Assembly (NCBI GenBank): GCA_902761635.1
Contig: CACWLG010000022.1
Span: 1 to 64,000 of the forward strand
DNA length: 64,000 nt
Reading direction: 5' to 3'
From: Oscillospiraceae bacterium
Lineage (GTDB): Bacteria > Bacillota > Clostridia > Oscillospirales > Oscillospiraceae
Every line of letters begins with the position of its first letter. Position 1 is the stretch's first letter. A program made the translations under genes and the position numbers. Positions 58,422 through 64,000 of the stretch are shown here, piece by piece. The notes under the pieces were generated by a model that saw only the letters and a list, made by a program, of their open reading frames with translations, did not search any database and was not told the DNA's origin.

Positions 58422-59309
58422 TCAGACCTTCTCCTGCGTGCGCTTGCCCATAAGGCCAGCCGGGCGCACCAGCAGGATGATGATCAGCACCGCAAAGACG
58501 ATGGAATTGGAAAGCTGCGTGGAGATATACGCACGGCTCAGAGCCTCGATCACGCCCAGCAGAATACCGCCGATGAAGGCGCCGGGGATGGAGCCGATGC
58601 CGCCGAAGACGGCGGCGGTGAAGGCCTTGATGCCGGGCATGGAGCCGGTAGTCGGCATCAGGGTGGGCGAGAAGGAGCACAGCAGCGCCCCCGCGACCGC
58701 TGCCAGCGCAGAGCCGATGGCAAAGGTCAGGGAGATGGTGCGGTTGACATTGATGCCCATAAGCTGGGCCGCGCCTTTATCCTCGGAGCAGGCGCGCATG
58801 GCTTTGCCCATTCTGGTCTTGCCGGTAAACGCGGTGAGAGCGAGCATGATGACGACGCAGCAGACCACCGTAACGATGGAGACATAGGAGATGGAAAGCT
58901 GACCGTCGAAGAGCTTGAGCGTGCCGCTGACGACAGGGGTGTACGCCTTGGGGTTTGCGCCGAAGATCAGCAGGGCGGCGTTCTGAAGGAAATAGCTCAC
59001 GCCGATGGCGGTAATGAGAACGGCAAGACTCGGCGCGGAGCGGAGCGGACGGTAGGCCAGCCCCTCGATCAGGATGCCGAGCACCGTGCAGAACGCCATG
59101 GCAACCAGTACCGACAGCAGCGCCGGCAGGCCCAGATTCGTAGCGGCCAGGAAGGAGATATAGCCGCCGACCATGATGACATCGCCATGGGCAAAGTTCA
59201 GCATCTTGGCGATGCCATAGACCATGGTATAGCCCAGGGCAATGATGGCGTAGATACTGCCCAGGGAAATTCCGCTGACCAGATAGGCCAGAAACTTCAT
59301 AGGATACAC
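58422..59309 (-). CDS. livH: Branched-chain amino acid permease LivH
   Basis: The 295-residue membrane protein: GISLGSIYAIIALGYTMVYGIAKMLNFAHGDV and RACSEDKGAAQLMGIN are standard LivH motifs; eight or so membrane segments. Confidence 0.95.
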   Translation of the reverse strand: MYPMKFLAYLVSGISLGSIYAIIALGYTMVYGIAKMLNFAHGDVIMVGGYISFLAATNLGLPALLSVLVAMAFCTVLGILIEGLAYRPLRSAPSLAVLITAIGVSYFLQNAALLIFGANPKAYTPVVSGTLKLFDGQLSISYVSIVTVVCCVVIMLALTAFTGKTRMGKAMRACSEDKGAAQLMGINVNRTISLTFAIGSALAAVAGALLCSFSPTLMPTTGSMPGIKAFTAAVFGGIGSIPGAFIGGILLGVIEALSRAYISTQLSNSIVFAVLIIILLVRPAGLMGKRTQEKV

Positions 59310-59391
59310 CTCTCTTAATTGTCTCTGCCTTGGAAAGCAGCGCGGAATCGACTGTTTCCGCGTTCTTTTTCAAGGCAGAAAATACGGTTTT

Positions 59392-59421
59392 GGCTTCCCG
59401 GGGCTTGCGTCCCGGGAAGCC
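59392..59421 (-). terminator. livK-livH intercistronic hairpin
   Basis: GGCTTCCCGGG pairs with CCCGGGAAGCC. A second hairpin (CGCGGAA/TTTCCGCG) sits at 59341-59362. They probably favour excess livK. Confidence 0.6.
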
Positions 59422-59468
59422 TGTGATTTTGGTTTTGCCTAAGTTGTTCTTAACGCTGAGCGCTCAGA

Positions 59469-60605
59469 TCACGGGGTGACGTAAGCGCCGTCCTTGATGA
59501 CGATGGCCATGGGGGCCTTGGAGACCTCGCCGGTGGCGGCCCAGGTCATGCCCTCGCCGGTCACGCCGTCGACCTTCAGGGTGGTCATCACAGGGATGAC
59601 AGCCTCGCAGATGTCAGCGGGGGACATGTCGGGAGTGCAGTTGGCAGCCTCAAGAGCAGCCTTGATGATGTACACGGCGTCGTAGCCGTCAGCGGCGAAC
59701 TGGTTGGGGATCTCGCCGTAGCGCTTCTGGTACTCGGCAACGAAGGCCTGGGTACGGGCGTCCTCAGCGTCAGCGGAGAACGGAGTCAGCAGGTAAACGC
59801 CCTCGGCCAGGGAGGTGTCGAAGTTCTCCACGGTCAGGATGCCGTCCATGCCGTCCACACCGAAGAAGGTGGGCTTGTAGCCCATCTGGTTGGCCTGCTG
59901 GAGGATAACGGAAGCGGGGGTGTAGTAGATGGGCAGGAACAGGAGGTCGGCGCCGGCGTCGCGGGCAGCGGTGAGCTGGACGTTGAAGTCGGTGGAGGTG
60001 GCGTCGGTGAAGGTGCCTTCATAGACAACGGAAACGCCCTTGTCGGCGGCTTCCTTCACAAAGGTGTCACGGATGCCCTGGGAATAAGCGTCGTCGTTGC
60101 GGTAGATGACGGCGACCTTTGCGCCGGCGAAGTTGTCGGCAAAGTAGTCAGCGGAGGCAATGCCCTGGTTGGGGTCGGTGAAGCAGACCTGGAAGGCATT
60201 GTCCTTGTCAGCGATGAGGTCGACGGAGGAGCCGGACGGGGTGAGCAGGAAGGTGCGCTCGTCATAGGCCTGAGCAGCGACCGTGATGCCGGAGCCGGAG
60301 GTGACAGGTCCGAGCAGGATCTGCATGCCCCAGTCCATCAGGGTGTTGTAGGCGTTGATGGCCTTGTCGCCGGAGTCGGCTTCATCGTCCTGCGCCTGGA
60401 ACTCAAACTTGATGGCGCTGTCAGAGGCGTTGATCTCGTCAACGGCGATCTGGGCTGCGTTCATAACGGCATTGCCGTAGATGGCGGCGCCGCCGGTCAG
60501 GGGGCCCTGTCCGCCGATCTTGAAGGTGCCGTCGGCGAAGGCGGCGGGAGCAGCCAGCGCGAAGACGAGCGTGAGCGCAAGAATGAGTGCAAGTGACTTC
60601 TTCAT
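59469..60605 (-). CDS. livK: Branched-chain amino acid-binding protein
   Basis: The 378-residue protein starts at the ATG behind AAAAGGAGAAAACACA; the frame extends upstream without a site. The signal peptide (MKKSLALILALTLVFALAAPAAFA) has no lipobox Cys. Periplasmic-binding fold type I: GGQGPLTGGAAIYGNAVMNAAQIAVDEIN, GPVTSGSGITVAAQAYDE. Substrate probably Leu/Ile/Val, but peptides or amides are possible for this family. Confidence 0.92.
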   Translation of the reverse strand: MKKSLALILALTLVFALAAPAAFADGTFKIGGQGPLTGGAAIYGNAVMNAAQIAVDEINASDSAIKFEFQAQDDEADSGDKAINAYNTLMDWGMQILLGPVTSGSGITVAAQAYDERTFLLTPSGSSVDLIADKDNAFQVCFTDPNQGIASADYFADNFAGAKVAVIYRNDDAYSQGIRDTFVKEAADKGVSVVYEGTFTDATSTDFNVQLTAARDAGADLLFLPIYYTPASVILQQANQMGYKPTFFGVDGMDGILTVENFDTSLAEGVYLLTPFSADAEDARTQAFVAEYQKRYGEIPNQFAADGYDAVYIIKAALEAANCTPDMSPADICEAVIPVMTTLKVDGVTGEGMTWAATGEVSKAPMAIVIKDGAYVTP

Positions 60606-60658
60606 TGTGTTTTCTCCTTTTCTCATGTTATTTGCCTGAACACTGTTGTATATACAAA

Positions 60659-60691
60659 GATCGGCCCCGACCAAAACGGTCGAGGCCAATC
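60659..60691 (-). terminator. Terminator of the small membrane-protein gene
   Basis: GATTGGCCTCGACC pairs with GGTCGGGGCCGATC on the reverse strand. Confidence 0.6.
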
Positions 60692-60697
60692 TGTGTA

Positions 60698-60961
60698 TCA
60701 GATTGAAACCGCGAGGGGTTTTGATCGTCTTGCTGCGGGGGCTTGAAGCAGGATGTGCAGAACGGATACACTCACCAACCCGAATACAGCGAAAATGCAC
60801 AGAGCCGCCAGAATATCTGCGGAAACAAAAAATGACACTGCGATCACAGTGTCAACAAGAAGCAGCAGGGCGGCAAAGAAAGAAGCGCAGAAAGAGGCAG
60901 ACTCAAACCCGGTGTCGGCTGAGCCCTGCATATTGGAGCTGTTGAAAAAGCGTCCAGACAT
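60698..60961 (-). CDS. Small two-span membrane protein
   Basis: The 87-residue protein starts at the ATG behind GGGAAGGAGAAGCAGCG. Two hydrophobic segments (about 27-45 and 48-70), polar ends. Unknown family. It has its own terminator, so it is not simply part of the liv operon. Confidence 0.65.
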   Translation of the reverse strand: MSGRFFNSSNMQGSADTGFESASFCASFFAALLLLVDTVIAVSFFVSADILAALCIFAVFGLVSVSVLHILLQAPAARRSKPLAVSI

Positions 60962-61125
60962 CGCTGCTTCTCCTTCCCTGAAAGTGCCTACACTTTAGCA
61001 CAGCAAATCGAAGCTGTCAAGCGGCTGACTTTATTTTTTGTGATTCTGCCAACTTTTCAGGCCATGACGTTTTTAGCTTGTGAAATTTGACCGGAAAATG
61101 CGGCGCAAAATCTGCGCTTCGCCTC

Positions 61126-61154
61126 TTGTCCGCACCTGCCGGATATGGTAAACT
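61126..61154 (+). promoter_or_regulatory. Promoter of the glycerol-1-phosphate dehydrogenase gene
   Basis: TTGTCC and TAAACT are separated by 17 bp. Confidence 0.55.
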
Positions 61155-61199
61155 GTACACATCTTTCCTGATATACGAATTTTACGGAGGTAATGCCCT

Positions 61200-62438
61200 A
61201 TGATTATGAACTGCGAACAGTATACCGGCAAATGCGTCTGCGGACGCGAGCATACTCTGGAGACCCGCAAGGTGGTCGTGGCCGAAAAGGCGCTCGAGCA
61301 TTTTGAGGAGTACATGCAGGAGCTTGGCCTGACCGGGCGGCGCACCGTGGTCTATGATGAGATCACCTGGAAGCTCACCGAGGGCAAGCACGTCAAGGCC
61401 GACCAGAATATCGTGCTCGATCCCCACGGACTGCGCGCTGAGGATGTGCTCATCGAGAAGATGATGAAGGATCTGGACAAGCCCGAGGTGATCGTGGCTG
61501 TCGGCGCCGGCACCATCATGGACTTCGGCCGCTACCCCGCCTTTAAGCTGGGCATCCCCTTTGTGGCGATCCCGACCCTCGCCTCCTCTGACGGCTTCAC
61601 GGCCAACATCTGCTCGGCGATCATGAACGGGCAGAAGAAGTCCACCCCCATGTGCGCCCCCGCGCTGGTGGTGGCGGATCTGGACATCATCAGCGGCGCG
61701 CCGATGCGCCTGGTTGCAAGCGGCATCAACGACATCCTGGCAAAGTACACCTCCCTCGCCGACTGGCGCATCTCCCACCTGGTGGACGGTGAGTATTACT
61801 GCCCCATGGTGGCGGACCTGGCCGAGCACGCCCTCAAGCTTATGCGGGGTGCAGCAGACAAGTATGCTGCCACCGGCATCGTCGACCATGAGGCCATGAC
61901 CATGGCCCAGATGGAAAGCGGCCTGACCATGCAGCTCATGGATAACTCCCGCGCCGCTTCCGGCGCCGAGCACCTGATGGCCCACCTCGTGGAGATGAAG
62001 CCGCCGCGCTTTGAAAACGCCGAGGGCATCCACGGCGAGTGCGTGGGCGTCGGCACCTTCCAGTGCATCCGCGAGTACCACAAGCTGGCCGGCATGAAGC
62101 CCAAGGCCAAGCCCTTCAAGCCCCTGACCGAGGCCTGGGTCGTCGAAAAGTTCGGCGAGCGCCTGGCCCCCGGCATCCTGAAGGAGAACGAGAACGACGT
62201 GCTTGCCACCTTTGATCCCCAGAACATTGTGGATCACTGGAGCGAGATCAAGGCCATGCTGGATGCGCTGCCCTCCGTGGAGGAGATGGAGAAGCTCTAT
62301 TCCGCCTGCGGCTGCAAGTACCTGCCGGAGCATATCGGCATCGACCCGGCCCTGGCCGACGAAATGCTGGACATCTCCGCCGCCATCCGCAACCGCCTCA
62401 CCCTGGTGCGCATGAAGCGCGTGCTGGATTTTGAATAA
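61200..62438 (+). CDS. egsA: sn-glycerol-1-phosphate dehydrogenase (AraM/EgsA-like)
   Basis: The 412-residue protein starts behind GGAGGTAATGCCCT. NAD-binding VGAGTIMDFGRYPA, PTLASSDGFTANICSA, and metal ligands Asp (GINDILAKY), His (SGAEHLMAH) and His (IHGECVGVG). It reduces DHAP to glycerol-1-phosphate, the archaeal-type stereoisomer; in B. subtilis AraM does the same for heptaprenylglyceryl phosphate. No prenyltransferase partner is adjacent. Confidence 0.9.
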   Translation: MIMNCEQYTGKCVCGREHTLETRKVVVAEKALEHFEEYMQELGLTGRRTVVYDEITWKLTEGKHVKADQNIVLDPHGLRAEDVLIEKMMKDLDKPEVIVAVGAGTIMDFGRYPAFKLGIPFVAIPTLASSDGFTANICSAIMNGQKKSTPMCAPALVVADLDIISGAPMRLVASGINDILAKYTSLADWRISHLVDGEYYCPMVADLAEHALKLMRGAADKYAATGIVDHEAMTMAQMESGLTMQLMDNSRAASGAEHLMAHLVEMKPPRFENAEGIHGECVGVGTFQCIREYHKLAGMKPKAKPFKPLTEAWVVEKFGERLAPGILKENENDVLATFDPQNIVDHWSEIKAMLDALPSVEEMEKLYSACGCKYLPEHIGIDPALADEMLDISAAIRNRLTLVRMKRVLDFE

Positions 62439-62444
62439 GCGCTG

Positions 62445-62490
62445 AGCCGACAAAGCCCCGGGACGCCTGTCCCGGGGCTTTGTCGGCTCA
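62445..62490. terminator. Long bidirectional terminator
   Basis: A perfect 21-bp stem with a 4-nt loop overlaps the gluQ stop codon and serves both convergent genes. Confidence 0.85.
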
Positions 62491-63417
62491 TGCCATCGGA
62501 ATATCTTCCCTGCGCACCTTTTCCCAGGAGAACACCGGCAGCAGGTCGCGCGCGGAAACGGGCCCGTCCCGGTCTATAAGGCTGCACAGAAAGGCGAGAC
62601 GGCCGATGATCTGTTCCGGGGTATAGTCCTTTCGCAGTACCTCGGTGCTGAGGCTTCCGAGGCGCTTGGAGAGCTTGCCCGCCCCGCTGGTGAGCAGCGG
62701 GCAGTGGCAGTAGTCCGGCCCCTGCCCGCCCAGGGTCTCGATCAGCCATTTCTGCCGCGGCGCGGAGGAGAGCAGGTCGCGCCCGCGCACCACCCGCGTC
62801 ACGCCCATGAGCATGTCGTCCACACTCACGGCGAGCTGATAGGCGAAGATGCCGTCTGCGCGCCGAACGATGAAGTCCCCCAGCTCCCGCGCCGGGTTCT
62901 GGGTGAAAGCGCCGTAGTGCCCGTCCAAAACCGTGATCGCCGTATCCGGGCTTCGGAGCTTCCAGGCCGGCCGGCGGTCTGCGTGCAGCAGCGCTTCCCG
63001 CTCAGCCCTGTCCAGATGGGCACAGCGGCAGCCGCTGTCAAATTCCTGCTCCCCCGGATGGGGCGCGGAGGCGGCGGCGAGGCGTTCGCTGCGGGTGCAC
63101 CAGCAGGGGTAGACCAGGTCCCGGTCCAGAAGCGTCTGAAAGGCGGTCTCGTAGATCTCCGTCCGCGCCGACTGGGCACAGGCGGGCTCCGCCGGCCAGC
63201 CCCGGTCCCAGTCGAGGCCCAGCCAGCGGAGATCCGCCGCCATGGCCTCGGCGTAGACGCGCTTGGAGCGCGCAGGGTCCAGATCCTCCAGGCGAAAGAC
63301 CATCTCCCCGTTTTGGCTCCGGCAGTCCAGCCACGCAAGCAGCATGGCGAGGAGATTGCCGAGGTGCATATACCCCGACGGGCTCGGCGCAAAGCGGCCG
63401 ACAACAGGCCTGGTCAT
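62488..63417 (-). CDS. gluQ: Glutamyl-Q tRNA(Asp) synthetase
   Basis: The 309-residue protein is a catalytic-domain-only GluRS paralogue: FAPSPSGYMHLGN (HIGH-like), KLSKR (KMSKS-like), zinc Cys at CWC and CRC. It lacks the anticodon-binding domain. It adds glutamate to queuosine in tRNA-Asp. Its start overlaps the amylase stop (ATGA on the reverse strand). Confidence 0.9.
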   Translation of the reverse strand: MTRPVVGRFAPSPSGYMHLGNLLAMLLAWLDCRSQNGEMVFRLEDLDPARSKRVYAEAMAADLRWLGLDWDRGWPAEPACAQSARTEIYETAFQTLLDRDLVYPCWCTRSERLAAASAPHPGEQEFDSGCRCAHLDRAEREALLHADRRPAWKLRSPDTAITVLDGHYGAFTQNPARELGDFIVRRADGIFAYQLAVSVDDMLMGVTRVVRGRDLLSSAPRQKWLIETLGGQGPDYCHCPLLTSGAGKLSKRLGSLSTEVLRKDYTPEQIIGRLAFLCSLIDRDGPVSARDLLPVFSWEKVRREDIPMA

Positions 63418-64000
63418 TTCTCCTCCGTCAGCAGCAGGGGGGTGCCGTCGCAGAAGAGCATGCCGCCTTCCACGCGGACGGTGTTTCCGCCGATGTGGTT
63501 GAGGTATTCGCCGCTCGGCAGCGGGACCTTGACCTTCGCGCTCTCACCCAGCAGGGAGAAGACGCCGACACAGCGGCGCTCGGGCCCGGAGCGCTCCATG
63601 ACCGCGATTTTGCGTGCGTCGTCCGCCGTAGCCCAGAAGTGGTCCTCCCCGGTGAAGAGGGCCTTCTTCGCCGCCGCCATCTTTTTCATCAGCGGCATGA
63701 GGTTCAGGCCCGTCTCCCGGTCGATGGGCTCCTGCTCAAAGAGGCTCGGCAGGTGGCGGTCAGCCCACTCCTGCCCGGCGTAGATGAGGGTGGTGCCCTT
63801 GAGGAAGTAGAGCATGGCGGTCCAGTTCACCAGGGCCTCCATGTCCGTGACGAAGGAGGCGATGCGCGGCTGATCGTGGTTTTCGAGGCAGCGCATCTTG
63901 TTGTAGTTGGCGGGGTACTCGCCCTCCTGGAAGTTCAGCATGTCGATCCAGTGGGACAGCGGACACTCATTGCGCAGGAGCTTGTCGAACACCTCGCGGA
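63414..64000 (-). CDS. Alpha-amylase family glycosidase, C-terminal part
   Basis: The frame is open to the window edge; at least 195 residues of the C-terminal half. MRCLENHDQPRIASF holds the GH13 region IV NHD motif, followed by YFLKGTTLIYAGQEWA and a beta-sheet C domain. The catalytic nucleophile and acid lie beyond the window. Cytosolic or secreted status is not visible. Confidence 0.85.
   Translation of the reverse strand, partial: REVFDKLLRNECPLSHWIDMLNFQEGEYPANYNKMRCLENHDQPRIASFVTDMEALVNWTAMLYFLKGTTLIYAGQEWADRHLPSLFEQEPIDRETGLNLMPLMKKMAAAKKALFTGEDHFWATADDARKIAVMERSGPERRCVGVFSLLGESAKVKVPLPSGEYLNHIGGNTVRVEGGMLFCDGTPLLLTEEK

Noticed and set aside
57753..59318. Open frame antisense to livM and livH
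   Set aside because: Shadow ORF; the permease genes have clear motifs and operon overlaps.
1..64000. CRISPR array, suppressor tRNA (CTA anticodon), rRNA, complete prophage structural genes
   Set aside because: None seen on reading either strand; a suppressor tRNA could still be elsewhere in the genome.

Overview
The window looks like a chromosome segment of a spore-forming, GC-rich Clostridia member, most likely Oscillospiraceae. Supporting signs are Spo0A and SigG, PyrR attenuation, clostridial-style BCAA and tricarboxylate importers, Gram-positive ribosome binding sites, and small high-GC palindromic repeats of the kind common in gut Oscillospiraceae. Species cannot be fixed from sequence alone.

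Region 1 (about 313-16844) is a visibly more AT-rich integrated island lodged in the 3' end of spo0A. The intact spo0A lies at the right edge. A displaced, about 90% identical copy of its last 54 codons lies at the left edge, and an integrase gene sits beside the intact copy. The island carries: small genes behind near-identical repeated promoters; a short module whose genes contain in-frame TAG codons (3073-5144); a Cro/CI-type repressor with palindromic operators; a SprT-like protease; a second, catalytic-domain-only tyrosine recombinase; and a three-gene restriction-like cassette (two MTase-like proteins plus a GIY-YIG/helicase) next to XRE and WYL regulators. I see no capsid, portal or relaxase genes, so it reads as a defence-carrying satellite or integrative island.

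Region 2 (16.7-36.8 kb) is core chromosome: spo0A with upstream 0A boxes and an unusual receiver domain; a secreted barnase-like RNase; PAP2 phosphatase; htpG; hemW; a VanW protein; metG; a PyrR-controlled pyrR-uraA operon; a folate ECF S component; a divergent thioredoxin reductase; citrate lyase maturation genes (citXG fusion, citC); a DUF362 ferredoxin; the rpsF-ssb-rpsR operon; and tRNA-Leu.

Region 3 (36.8-41.6 kb) is an AT-rich insert directly after tRNA-Leu. It encodes two Cys-rich peptides, a radical SAM/SPASM maturase and a UvrA-like ABC ATPase in a tightly overlapping operon. This is a probable RiPP locus with a possible built-in self-protection protein. Together with the TAG module it is the most novel-looking content here.

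Region 4 (41.6-64 kb) returns to GC-rich chromosome: small unknown genes; a sugar-acid catabolic cluster (KDPG aldolase, KDG kinase, TctCBA importer, dehydrogenases, TIM-barrel isomerase, beta-propeller protein); sigG with an RBS-overlapping hairpin; an ECF sigma/anti-sigma pair; the livKHMGF importer; glycerol-1-phosphate dehydrogenase; gluQ; and a truncated alpha-amylase. Three copies of one MITE-like element (29.9, 41.7 and 48.9 kb) link regions 2-4.
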